A stretch of DNA of 64,000 nt from Clostridium_AD sp937920395 (GTDB lineage Bacteria > Bacillota > Clostridia > Clostridiales > Clostridiaceae): positions 1 to 64,000 of the forward strand of contig DAVZGP010000012.1 in the NCBI GenBank assembly GCA_052274345.1, given 5' to 3'. Positions within the stretch are counted from its first letter, which is position 1, and every line of letters starts with the position of its first letter. The notes beneath the pieces are model-generated. The model had not been told where the DNA came from and ran no database searches. It worked only from the letters and a program-made list of their open reading frames with translations. The position numbers and the translations under genes are program-made. Below, piece by piece: positions 27,132 through 36,308 of this stretch.

Positions 27132-29039
27132 TTAATTAATACAATTGGTTCGTAAGAATTTTTCTTCAATTTCATATGCTGATAAAGGTTTACTAAAATA
27201 ATACCCTTGTATTTGATTACATCCCATTCCCTTTAACAGTTCAATTTGATTTTTATTTTCAGCTCCCTCTGCAATTACATCTAGACCTATTTTTTGTGCA
27301 AGTAATATTATTCCATCTACAATAACTTTTTCTCGCTCATTTGTATCAATATTGTCTATAAATGACTTGTCTATCTTTAACGTAGTTATAGGTAGACGTT
27401 TCAAATAACTAAGAGATGAATATCCCGTTCCAAAATCATCTAAAGCAATAGTTACACCCAATTCTCTTATCGCAGTTAATAGTTTAATGCTGCGATCAAA
27501 GTCCTTCATGAAAATACTTTCTGTAATTTCAAGTTCCACAAATTTTGGGTTTATTTTTGTTTCATTTATAATGTTTATTAGAGTTTCTTCAAAACCATCA
27601 TTTTGTAATTGAATTCCAGATAAATTTATTGCAATAGTATCATATAAATATCCTTTACTTTTCCATAAACTGTTTTGTTGGCACACCATTTTTATAATCC
27701 AGTCACCAATAGAAACTATTAGTCCACTTTTCTCTGCCACTGGTATAAACTCTGCAGGTGATACTCTTCCAAGTTTTGCACTATTCCACCTTAAAAGTGC
27801 TTCAAATCCTTTTAATTTATTGTTTATAATATCTATTTGTGGTTGATAATACATTTCAAACTCATTATTAGCTAAAGCATTTCTTAATCCTTTTTCTATT
27901 TCAGCACGTCTTACAATTATATTGCTCATATTTTCATTAAAGAAAGAGTATCTTGCTTTACCATTATTTTTAGCACTATACATAGCAGTATCTGCATTTT
28001 TTAATAACAAATTAGTATCGCATCCATCATTCGGAAATATTGTAATACCAATACTTGCTGAAGTATATACATGTTTATCATCTATTCTTATTGCACAATT
28101 TAGTAAGCTTTGCAGTTTTACACATAATTCACTTATTTCAGAGTACTCTTTAATACTTCTCATTAAAATAAAAAATTCATCCCCGCCTACTCTTGAAAGA
28201 ATATCACCATCTGCTATAGTAGCTTTAATCAAATTTGCTACATTTATTAATAATTCATCTCCATAGTTATGACCTAAGGTATCATTTATTTCTTTAAAAT
28301 CATCTAAATCAATAAACAATACAGCATGTTTAATTTGTTTATAATTCTCCTTTGCTTTAACAATCTCATTTTCTAATGTGCTAATAAATAATTTTCTATT
28401 AGGTGTGTCTGTTAATATGTCATAATATTTTAATTTGTTAATTTCTTCTTCAAAATTTCTTTGAATAGCTATTCCTAAAATAGATCCTACAATTTTTATC
28501 GCAACACCTCTCGCATCCCTAAGACACATACTTCTAACCAAAAACCATCTATTGTTTGTTCCATTAAAATTAAGTTTTAATCTACATTGATAATATAAGA
28601 TTCCGCCATTAATAAGATCCATAAAATCATTTAATACAATTTTCCTATCTTCTTCTAAAACAAGTTTCATTATATCTTCAACAGAATTTGATCCTTCTTT
28701 ATCATATCCCGTAATGTCATTAAATTTATCAGACGAAGAAAACATTTTAGTTATTAAGTCAATCTCCCACATAGCATCATTTATAGAATCTAAAGTCAAT
28801 TTGTATCTTTCTTCACTTTTATCAATTATCGCTAGCTTTTCATGAATTTCGTCATATTGCACCCTTAGTTTCTCTTTTACCGCGCTTGCTTGTCCACATG
28901 TAATATAAAACTTTTTATATTTTTTTTGTAATTTACGAAACCTGTCTTTTTCTTTCTTAGTTAATTTATTTGAAAAAATTTTATATATTTTTTTCATGAA
29001 ATTACTTATTCTCTTTTTAGCTGTTTTTTCTATATTCAC
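27132..29039 (-). CDS. PAS-GGDEF-EAL cyclic-di-GMP signalling protein
   Basis: 635 residues, no membrane segment apparent. A basic, coiled N-terminus (1-70) precedes a PAS domain (about 75-190). The GGDEF domain (about 205-365) has an intact RVGGDEFFIL active site. The EAL domain (about 375-630) has FEALLRW, NLSGIQLQ, LEITES, ALDDFGTGYSS, KIDKSFI and AEGAEN, so most phosphodiesterase residues are present. It may both make and degrade c-di-GMP, controlling motility or surface attachment. The start is GTG with GGAGGG upstream. A single gene between two repeat clusters. Confidence 0.92.
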   Translation of the reverse strand: MNIEKTAKKRISNFMKKIYKIFSNKLTKKEKDRFRKLQKKYKKFYITCGQASAVKEKLRVQYDEIHEKLAIIDKSEERYKLTLDSINDAMWEIDLITKMFSSSDKFNDITGYDKEGSNSVEDIMKLVLEEDRKIVLNDFMDLINGGILYYQCRLKLNFNGTNNRWFLVRSMCLRDARGVAIKIVGSILGIAIQRNFEEEINKLKYYDILTDTPNRKLFISTLENEIVKAKENYKQIKHAVLFIDLDDFKEINDTLGHNYGDELLINVANLIKATIADGDILSRVGGDEFFILMRSIKEYSEISELCVKLQSLLNCAIRIDDKHVYTSASIGITIFPNDGCDTNLLLKNADTAMYSAKNNGKARYSFFNENMSNIIVRRAEIEKGLRNALANNEFEMYYQPQIDIINNKLKGFEALLRWNSAKLGRVSPAEFIPVAEKSGLIVSIGDWIIKMVCQQNSLWKSKGYLYDTIAINLSGIQLQNDGFEETLINIINETKINPKFVELEITESIFMKDFDRSIKLLTAIRELGVTIALDDFGTGYSSLSYLKRLPITTLKIDKSFIDNIDTNEREKVIVDGIILLAQKIGLDVIAEGAENKNQIELLKGMGCNQIQGYYFSKPLSAYEIEEKFLRTNCIN

Positions 29040-29237
29040 TTATATCCCTCCAGTATTAATGTATAAATAAATTGGGTATAATTTTATAATATATATTTTG
29101 CATCTTAAAATTTCTTAATAATGATATTACTATTACTATCGTAAAATTTATATTTTTATTAACCGTTTTTTACAATATAACTTTATTTTTTTAATATAAC
29201 CGTATGTCAATTGCCTTTTTAGTACAATATTAGTTTA

Positions 29238-29390
29238 AATGCTAACCGTCCCTCTTTACTCCCTATCTAATTATCTAATTGCTTGTTAACCGTCCCCCCT
29301 TACTCCCTATCTAATTATCTAATTAATTGCTAACCGTCCCCCCTTATTCCCGATCTAATTATCTAATTGCTTGCTAACCGTCCCCAACTA
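29238..29390 (-). repeat. Four-unit AACCGTCCC repeat cluster
   Basis: Cores at 29244, 29288, 29332 and 29376, exactly 44 bp apart, with spacer CTCCCTATCTAATTATCTAA. Same family as the arrays at 13.8, 24.5, 25.8 and 27.1 kb. The rest of the 29040-29449 gap shows no gene. Confidence 0.92.
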
Positions 29391-29449
29391 CCCCACCTGA
29401 CCCACCAAATCACCACCTCATGCATCCCTCTTTATTTTTTTTACCTTTC

Positions 29450-29477
29450 TTGACATATATACTTCAAGTGATATACT
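29450..29477 (+). promoter_or_regulatory. Promoter of thrS leader
   Basis: TTGACA at 29450-29455 and TATACT at 29472-29477 with 16 bp between, about 25 nt before the T-box structure begins. Confidence 0.75.
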
Positions 29478-29497
29478 TAATATAAGCAAACAAATAA

Positions 29498-29735
29498 ATT
29501 AATACTACGATGAGGAAAGTAAGCTATGGTACATTTACAGAGAAGGAATACATTAGCTGTAAGTATTCTTAAATGAAATTAGCTGAAGACTACCTCTGAG
29601 CGGCTTCAATAAAGCCCGGTAATTCCGTTATAATTATTAAGTGGTTTATTATATAAACAATTTGGGTGGAACCGCGGGAAATTATAATCTCGTCCCAATT
29701 CTATAGTTAGAATTGAGACGGGATTTTTTTATTTT
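29498..29735 (+). promoter_or_regulatory. T-box leader (tRNA-Thr sensing) of thrS
   Basis: A classic T-box: GATGAGGAAAGTA opens stem I at about 29508. The 3' side of the stem I base reads GAAGACTACCTC, where ACT (29589-29591) or ACC (29592-29594), both Thr codons, is the specifier. The T-box sequence GGGTGGAACCGCGGG spans 29664-29678, followed by the terminator hairpin CGTCCCAATTCTA/TAGAATTGAGACGGG and a T7 run. Uncharged tRNA-Thr is expected to stabilise the antiterminator and raise thrS expression. Confidence 0.95.
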
Positions 29736-29830
29736 CTCAAAAATATAAGTTTACAAACTTGTTGATAATATTCTTTTCGTTTCTATAATAAAACCCTTAA
29801 ACAAGTATATAAAAGAGAGGAGCAATGTAC

Positions 29831-31768
29831 ATGATTAATCTTAAATTAAAAGATGGTTCAGTAAAATCTTACGAATCCGGTATAACTGTAATTGAGGTTG
29901 CAAGGGATATTAGTGAGGGACTTGGAAGAGTTGCTTGCGCTGGTACTGTAGATGGCGAGACAGTAGATTTACGTTATAAACTCACTAAGGACTGCGAACT
30001 TAGCATCCTTACTTTTGATAGCGAGGAAGGTAAAAAAGCATTTAGACATACCGCTGCTCATATTTTAGCTCAAGCAGTAAAGAGGTTATTCCCAGCTACT
30101 AAACTTGCAATAGGACCTTCTATAGATGATGGTTTCTACTACGATTTTGATAAACAAAACTCTTTTTCTGCTGAAGATATTAAATTAATTGAAGCAGAAA
30201 TGAAAAAAATCATTAAAGAAGATCTACCTATAGAAAGATTTGAACTTCCAAGAGCTGAAGCTATATCTTTCATGGGTAAATTAGATGAGAATTTTAAAGT
30301 TCAATTAATTGAAGACTTACCAGTAGATGAAAAATTATCTTTCTACAAACAAGGTGAATTTACAGATCTTTGTGCAGGTCCACATTTAATGTCAACAAAA
30401 GGTATAAAAGCTTTTAAACTTACTCAGGTTGCAGGTGCTTATTGGAGAGGTAATGAAAAAAACAAAATGCTTAGCCGTATATATGGAACTGCCTTTACAA
30501 AAAAATCTGATTTAGTTGCTCATATAGAGGCAATGGAAGATGCTAAGAAAAGAGATCACAACAAACTTGGACGTGAACTTAAATTCTTTACTACTTCAGA
30601 AATGATAGGTCAAGGTTTACCACTACTTATGCCTAACGGTGCAAGGGTAATCCAATTATTACAACGTTTTGTTGAAGATGAAGAAGAAAAAAGAGGTTAT
30701 GTTATAACTAAGACTCCATTAATGGCTAAAAGTGAATTATACAAAGTATCTGGTCATTGGGATCATTATAAAGATGGAATGTTTATTATTGGCGATGAAT
30801 CTAAGGGCGAAGACGTTATGGCATTACGTCCTATGACATGTCCATTCCAATTTACAATTTATAATGCAGATCAGAAAAGTTATCGTGATCTTCCAATTAG
30901 ATATGCAGAAACTTCAACATTGTTTAGAAATGAATCTTCAGGTGAAATGCATGGTCTTACAAGAGTACGTCAGTTCACAATATCAGAAGGTCATTTAGTT
31001 GTTACAGCTGAGCAATTAGAAGATGAATTTAAAGGTGTTGTAGATTTAATTCACTTTATGCTTAAGACACTTGGAATCGAAAAGGATATAACTTTCAGAT
31101 TCTCTAAGTGGGATCCTAATAACAAAGAAAAATATATTGATAACGCAGAGGCTTGGGAATTAACTGAATCTAAGATGAAAGTCATTTTAGATGATCTTAA
31201 AATAGACTATACAACAGCTATTGGTGAGGCTGCTTTCTACGGTCCTAAACTTGATTTACAAATCAAAAATGTTTTTGGTAAAGAAGATACTATAATTACA
31301 GTTCAAATTGATTTCCAACTACCAGATAGATTTAACATGACTTATATCGATAAAGATGGAGTTAAAAAACGTCCATATGTTATCCATAGAACTTCTATTG
31401 GTTGTTACGAGAGAACACTTGCAACGCTTATTGAAAAATATGCAGGTGCTTTCCCAACTTGGCTTGCACCACTTCAAGTTAAAGTATTACCTATTTCTGA
31501 GAAATATCATGATTATGCACAGAAGGTAGTAGCAAAACTTAAAGAATCTAGAATTAGAGTAGGTGCTGACTATAGAGCAGAGAAGATTGGATATAAAATC
31601 CGTGAAGCTCGTAATGAAAGAGTTCCTTTCCTTCTAATAGTTGGAGAAAAAGAAGAAGAACTTAATGAAGTATCAGTTAGAAGTCGTAAAAATGCTGATG
31701 AGGGTGCAACTTCTCTTGACTCATTTATTACAAGAATTAAAGACGAAATTGATACTAAATTGTTATAA
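29831..31768 (+). CDS. thrS: Threonine-tRNA ligase
   Basis: 645 residues, full length. Domains in order: TGS (1-60), editing domain with HTAAHILAQAV (about 75) and the Cys of DLCAGPHL (about 180), class II catalytic core with RPMTCPFQF and the motif 2 region YAETSTLFRNESSGEMHGLTR (split over about 360-380), motif 3 HRTSIGCYERT, then the anticodon-binding domain. The ATG at 29831 has GAGGAG 8 nt upstream; the ATG at 29825 lies too close to that site. Controlled by the T-box upstream. Confidence 0.97.
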   Translation: MINLKLKDGSVKSYESGITVIEVARDISEGLGRVACAGTVDGETVDLRYKLTKDCELSILTFDSEEGKKAFRHTAAHILAQAVKRLFPATKLAIGPSIDDGFYYDFDKQNSFSAEDIKLIEAEMKKIIKEDLPIERFELPRAEAISFMGKLDENFKVQLIEDLPVDEKLSFYKQGEFTDLCAGPHLMSTKGIKAFKLTQVAGAYWRGNEKNKMLSRIYGTAFTKKSDLVAHIEAMEDAKKRDHNKLGRELKFFTTSEMIGQGLPLLMPNGARVIQLLQRFVEDEEEKRGYVITKTPLMAKSELYKVSGHWDHYKDGMFIIGDESKGEDVMALRPMTCPFQFTIYNADQKSYRDLPIRYAETSTLFRNESSGEMHGLTRVRQFTISEGHLVVTAEQLEDEFKGVVDLIHFMLKTLGIEKDITFRFSKWDPNNKEKYIDNAEAWELTESKMKVILDDLKIDYTTAIGEAAFYGPKLDLQIKNVFGKEDTIITVQIDFQLPDRFNMTYIDKDGVKKRPYVIHRTSIGCYERTLATLIEKYAGAFPTWLAPLQVKVLPISEKYHDYAQKVVAKLKESRIRVGADYRAEKIGYKIREARNERVPFLLIVGEKEEELNEVSVRSRKNADEGATSLDSFITRIKDEIDTKLL

Positions 31769-31785
31769 TAAAAAAGTTTGATTCT

Positions 31786-32026
31786 ATGAACTTCCTCTTA
31801 AGCGAATTGAAATAAGAGTTTGAAACATGAAATCCCTTTAAGAAATTCTAATCTTTTGCTTATATAAAATTTTCTAACGCTCACACTCGACGTCCTGTCT
31901 CGGGTTCGCTAGCCTGACTTCGTGTCAGGCTTACGAGAATTTTATATAAGCAAAAGAAGAATTTCTAAATGGGATTTCAATTGTTTCTGCTCTTCTTATT
32001 TCAATCCACTTCCATAGGAAGTTCAT
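31786..32026. repeat. Large palindromic intergenic element, copy B
   Basis: A near-continuous palindrome of about 240 nt after thrS. Outer arms are ATGAACTTCC/GGAAGTTCAT, then GAAATAAGAG/CTCTTCTTATTTC, GAAATCCC/GGGATTTC, and GCTTATATAAAATT/AATTTTATATAAGC. The inner hairpin is AGCCTGAC/GTCAGGCT (31911-31931). The 32-nt core at 31881-31912 is identical to that of copy A in inverted orientation. Confidence 0.85.
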
Positions 32027-32126
32027 TTTATTATGTATTGCTATATTTATATGAATGAACTCTTCGCTGCGGTGGAACGGAAGGTTGAGTAGCTGTTTCC
32101 TATATAATAACTAAAGTAATATAACA

Positions 32127-32168
32127 AATAAGAGCCAGTACAAGATATATCTTGTACTGGCTCTTATT
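32127..32168 (-). terminator. Terminator of glnS
   Basis: A perfect 42-nt palindrome: AATAAGAGCCAGTACAAGAT and its complement, 11 nt after the glnS stop. It may also stop readthrough from thrS. Confidence 0.85.
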
Positions 32169-32179
32169 AATTTCCGATA

Positions 32180-33847
32180 TTATTTTTGAATTTTGAAAGA
32201 ACTTTTTAAAGACACTATTCTATTAAACACTAATTTTTCTGGAGTTGAATATTTATTATCCACATTGAAATATCCATGTCTAAAGAATTGGAATTTATCA
32301 TTTGGTTTTGAATCTTTCATATTTGGCTCTATAAATCCTTGTAAAATTTCTATAGAATTTGGATTTATTTGATCTATGAAAGTTTTTCCTTCTTCTTGTT
32401 CATCATCTAAAATTAAAGGTTCATATAATCTGAATTCTGCTGGAAGTGCATTTATTGCATCTACCCAATGAATTGTTCCTTTAACTTTTCTTCCTGTAAA
32501 TCCACTACCACTCTTAGTTTCAACATCATAAGTACAATGTAGTTCGGATACATTTCCATCAGAATCCTTAATCATTTCATTGCACTTAATAAAATATGCT
32601 CCTTTTAGTCTTACTTCATTACCCACAAATAATCTAAAGTATTTCTTTATTGGATTTTCCATGAAGTCTTCTCTTTCTATATATATTTCTCTTGAAAATG
32701 ACACCTGGCGAGTTCCCATAGATGGATCATCTTGATTATTCTCAATTTGAAGCATTTCAACTTGAGATTCTGGATAATTTGTTATAACTACTTTTAGGGG
32801 TCTTAAAACTGCCATTGTTCTAAGTGTTTTAGGACTTAAATCTTCTCTTATAAAATGCTCAAGCAATTGACCATCTACTTTACTATTAGCTTTAGCAACT
32901 CCGATTTCTCTGCAAAAATTACGTATAGATTCTGGTGTATAACCCCTACGTCTAAGTCCAGCTATTGTTGGCATACGTGGATCATCCCATGAATCTACTA
33001 CATGTTCATCTACTAATTGTTTAAGATTTCTTTTGCTCATTACAGTATTTGTTATATTTAATCTTGCAAACTCAATCTGCCTTGGTTTATTTTCCATTTC
33101 ACAAGTATTTACAACCCAATCATATAGAGGCCTGTGGTCTTCAAATTCTAAAGTACAAATTGAATGAGTAACGCCCTCAATTGCATCTTCTATTGGATGT
33201 GCATAATCGTACATAGGATAAATACACCATTTATCTCCCGTATTATGATGAATTGCATGAGATATACGATAAATTACTGGATCTCTCATGTTTATATTAG
33301 GAGATGTCATATCAATTCTAGATCTTAAAACCTTTGCTCCATCAGGGAATTCACCTTTTCTCATACGATCAAATAAGTCTAGATTTTCTTCAATTGATCT
33401 ATTTATATATGGGCTTTCTTTTCCAGGTTCTCTTAAAGTCCCTCTGTACTCTTTCATTTCCTCAGCAGTTAAATCACAAACATATGCTTTACCTTTTTTT
33501 ATTAATAACACAGCACGCTTATACATTTCATCAAAATAATTTGATGCAAAGAATAAATTATCCCACTGGAATCCAAGCCATTTTACGTCTTCTTCTATAG
33601 ACTTAACATACTCTTTATCCTCTTTAGCTGGGTTAGTATCATCAAAACGTAAGTTAGTCGTACCGTTAAATTCATGTGCTAATTGAAAGTTTAAAATAAT
33701 TGATTTTGCATGACCAATATGTAAATATCCGTTTGGCTCCGGCGGAAAACGAGTGATTATTTTTTTATGTTTTCCTGTTTCTATATCTTCCATAACAATG
33801 TTTCTTATAAAATTAGATGAACTGGTCTTAGTATCCATGTTTGGCAC
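32180..33847 (-). CDS. glnS: Glutamine-tRNA ligase
   Basis: 555 residues, full-length GlnRS without the eukaryotic N-terminal extension. Class I signatures are present: HIGH in PPEPNGYLHIGHAKS (about 40) and the KMSKS-type loop as VMSKRNL (about 270), followed by the two-barrel anticodon-binding region. RFDDTNPAKE near residue 70 is diagnostic of the Gln/Glu-RS group and LEHFIREDL of GlnRS. It charges tRNA-Gln directly. No T-box is seen upstream; the leader holds two small hairpins instead. Confidence 0.96.
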   Translation of the reverse strand: MPNMDTKTSSSNFIRNIVMEDIETGKHKKIITRFPPEPNGYLHIGHAKSIILNFQLAHEFNGTTNLRFDDTNPAKEDKEYVKSIEEDVKWLGFQWDNLFFASNYFDEMYKRAVLLIKKGKAYVCDLTAEEMKEYRGTLREPGKESPYINRSIEENLDLFDRMRKGEFPDGAKVLRSRIDMTSPNINMRDPVIYRISHAIHHNTGDKWCIYPMYDYAHPIEDAIEGVTHSICTLEFEDHRPLYDWVVNTCEMENKPRQIEFARLNITNTVMSKRNLKQLVDEHVVDSWDDPRMPTIAGLRRRGYTPESIRNFCREIGVAKANSKVDGQLLEHFIREDLSPKTLRTMAVLRPLKVVITNYPESQVEMLQIENNQDDPSMGTRQVSFSREIYIEREDFMENPIKKYFRLFVGNEVRLKGAYFIKCNEMIKDSDGNVSELHCTYDVETKSGSGFTGRKVKGTIHWVDAINALPAEFRLYEPLILDDEQEEGKTFIDQINPNSIEILQGFIEPNMKDSKPNDKFQFFRHGYFNVDNKYSTPEKLVFNRIVSLKSSFKIQK

Positions 33848-33904
33848 CTTCCTTTTAATCTAGCAAACTTGTAATATCCCCTACCGTAATCCAGATTACT
33901 CGAT

Positions 33905-34012
33905 AATCCTCTTACTCGTAAGTTATACGGGTAAGAGGACTGTCGCATTAAGAAGACTTTCACATAACAATCTTACTCGTAAATTTAATAACAAGTAAGG
34001 TTGGATTAGAGT
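33905..34012. repeat. Two related hairpins upstream of glnS
   Basis: CCTCTTACTCGTA/TACGGGTAAGAGG (33908-33938) and CTTACTCGT/ACAAGTAAG (about 33973-34000) share the CTTACTCGTAA arm; a third, weaker CTTGTAAG motif is near 34040. They may be a leader structure or small dispersed repeats. The rest of 33848-34241 shows no gene. Confidence 0.55.
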
Positions 34013-34241
34013 AAGCCAAATCACATGTAAGTTCAGTCGCTTGTAAGTTTTATGTATATCTACTAAATATATCACAAAAACAGATTTTTTCCTAGGATTT
34101 AAACGTATCATGGCATTAAATATTAAGTTTTTTAAATTATATTTATAGTCTTCCCATATTAACCAAATTATAGTTTATTTATATAAATATTAATTTAATT
34201 TCAAGTTTTAAACTCTTATTTAAATGTATATAGTAAAACTC

Positions 34242-35285
34242 TTATACCTCTCTCCCATATACCTTATCAATTACTCTCTGACATTTTAATGCATCATCAA
34301 AATCAGCAGCCATGCTTTCATATGAATTATCATAAATTTTATTTGCGAAGTTTATAAGAGACGCTGTATGGCAATTTTGAAAATATCCTAAAGAATTCCT
34401 TTTATCGACATAAAATTTTAATAGTTTATCCCCTGCTGCTACATTTTTTATATGTGTTGAATTACTTTCATAACTATATATTTCAATTTCATAAGGATTG
34501 TTAAAATTAATCTTTATACTGCCGTGACTTCCATAAACTACGTAATCATCCGTTTGTTCTCTTTCAGTAAATACTCTTGAAACCTCTAGACTTCCAATTA
34601 CGCCATTTTCTAATGTAAATTCACAATTTGTAATTTCATCAACTTCTGATCTTTCTTTAAAGAATATTCTAGATTTTGCAGCTACACCTTCTATATCTCC
34701 CATAGTAAATTGTATCATGTCAATTAAATGAACACCTAAATCGAGTAGTGCCCCACCTCCGGAATTTTTTCCAGTTCTCCATGTATCCTTTTTATTTTCA
34801 TTTAAATAACTATCATGATAAGTTCTCACTTTGAAATCTATAATTTTTCCTATTGTCTCTTTTTCAAGTTCTGCTTTTAGTAATGAAAGAGCTGGCATGA
34901 ATCTATAAACTAGAGCTACAGAATTTTTTATATTGTTTTCCTTAACAAGTCTTGCCATTTCTATCGCATCTTTAAGATTTGTGGCTAGTGGTTTTTCACA
35001 GTAAATAGCTTTACCGTATTTTACTGCCTTTACCACATTTTCAAAATGAACATTATTCGGTGTACATATGTCAATAAAATCAATCTCTTCATCCTTAAGT
35101 ACATCCTCAATGTCTGTAACATTTATAACTCCACTAATAGGTGAAGTCATAGGCTCCCTAGTTACAATGTATTTTAAATTTAACTCATAAGGAAGTGAAT
35201 ACCTTAAGTTAGCATCATAAACTGCTAATGAATGTGTTTTTGCTATTCCACCAAATCCTATTATTGCAAAATTTATTTTTTTCAT
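34242..35285 (-). CDS. Gfo/Idh/MocA family oxidoreductase
   Basis: 347 residues. The N-terminal NAD(P)-binding Rossmann fold has the motif IIGFGGIAKTHS near residue 7 and the conserved CEKPLATN (about 97), where the Lys acts in catalysis. The C-terminal domain carries GGGALLDLGVHLIDM, the family's active-site helix with Asp and His. These enzymes oxidise or reduce sugars and cyclitols. The ATG at 35285 has GCGAGGT about 9 nt upstream and gives the expected N-terminus. No sugar genes lie beside it, so the substrate is unknown. Confidence 0.92.
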   Translation of the reverse strand: MKKINFAIIGFGGIAKTHSLAVYDANLRYSLPYELNLKYIVTREPMTSPISGVINVTDIEDVLKDEEIDFIDICTPNNVHFENVVKAVKYGKAIYCEKPLATNLKDAIEMARLVKENNIKNSVALVYRFMPALSLLKAELEKETIGKIIDFKVRTYHDSYLNENKKDTWRTGKNSGGGALLDLGVHLIDMIQFTMGDIEGVAAKSRIFFKERSEVDEITNCEFTLENGVIGSLEVSRVFTEREQTDDYVVYGSHGSIKINFNNPYEIEIYSYESNSTHIKNVAAGDKLLKFYVDKRNSLGYFQNCHTASLINFANKIYDNSYESMAADFDDALKCQRVIDKVYGREV

Positions 35286-35349
35286 AAATTTATACCTCGC
35301 TTTCATATTAAATAAAGATTACCACTAAACATATTTATTTACTATAATT

Positions 35350-35699
35350 TTATATTAAATCTATAAGCATCTTTTCAAGTTCCGAGCAAATTTTCTTATT
35401 TTTTATCACTAAATATGCTTTTTCCCCCGGACTAATAATAGCTTTTTTAGTGTCTCCATGTTAAGTATCATAGGTTGTAATACTTTTATTGATCTTATTA
35501 ACTTCATATCTACCTATAAACTCCCTATTTAACTTGTACTTTAATATACTATCTATAGCTAACGTATTCTACAAAATCATTTTTCTCTTTATTAAAGACT
35601 CCACCAGTGGCTATTACGTCCACATGATCCGTTTTTGATTGTCATTTAATAGATGGATGATTTTCTCGAACCACTCCTGTGCAACGATAGTATCCCACC
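35350..35699 (-). pseudogene. Decayed unidentified gene
   Basis: Fragments in different frames read as one protein: WDTIVAQEWFEKIIHLLND, then HVDVIATGGVFNKEKNDFVE, then a third piece HGDTKKAIISPGEKAYLVI ending KMLIDLI before TAA at 35350. At least one in-frame stop and two frame changes break it. The family was not recognised. The remainder of 35307-36021 is AT-rich and holds the ptsH upstream region. Confidence 0.5.
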
Positions 35700-36021
35700 T
35701 TACTCTATTAATAATTCATTAATCCTTACATAAACTTTCCTACCCCTAAAAATGTACATTGGAATACCTTATCTAACATTTTAAAAGGTATAAAAAAATA
35801 TTTAAAAAAATTAAAAATATAATAAATGATAGATAAATATGTTATACTAATTACATACTGCATTTTATAATGTATAGAAAACATTTACAATATTTACATT
35901 ATAGATTCAGTCACTGTAACTTTTACAATTGATTCTTATAAAAGCAGAATCTTCCTTATGTCTTAGATTTAAGGAAAACTATAGGTTATGAGTAAGCATT
36001 TTAATTTAGGAGGCTATATTA

Positions 36022-36285
36022 ATGGAAAAAACAGTTAAAATATTAAATGAACAAGGGTTACACGCAAGACCAGCTTCTATCTTTGTAAAAACTGCAAGTA
36101 AATTTAAATCTACTGTTAGTATTGTACATGGTACTGGCATTGCAAATGCAAAATCTATAATAAACATAATGAGTTTAGGACTTAAAAAAGATGAAGAAAT
36201 TAAAATTGTTACAGAAGGCGCAGATGAAAAAGAAGCTATGGCTGCTTTAGTAAGCCTTGTAGAAAGTAAATTTGGCGAAGAATAG
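36022..36285 (+). CDS. ptsH: HPr-family phosphocarrier protein
   Basis: 87 residues, the size of HPr. The phosphorylated His is in EQGLHARPAS (about 14) and the regulatory Ser in NAKSIINIMSLG (about 46), where HPr kinase acts. HPr passes phosphate from enzyme I to sugar-specific EII proteins, and its Ser-P form supports catabolite control. TAGGAGG lies 8 nt before the ATG. It is transcribed alone, without ptsI, as is common in clostridia. Confidence 0.93.
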   Translation: MEKTVKILNEQGLHARPASIFVKTASKFKSTVSIVHGTGIANAKSIINIMSLGLKKDEEIKIVTEGADEKEAMAALVSLVESKFGEE

Positions 36286-36308
36286 TCAAAGTTATAATTA
36301 AAAATGCT

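Noticed and set aside
33848..34241. T-box leader for glnS
   Set aside because: No TGGNACCGCG-type sequence is present on the minus strand in this region.
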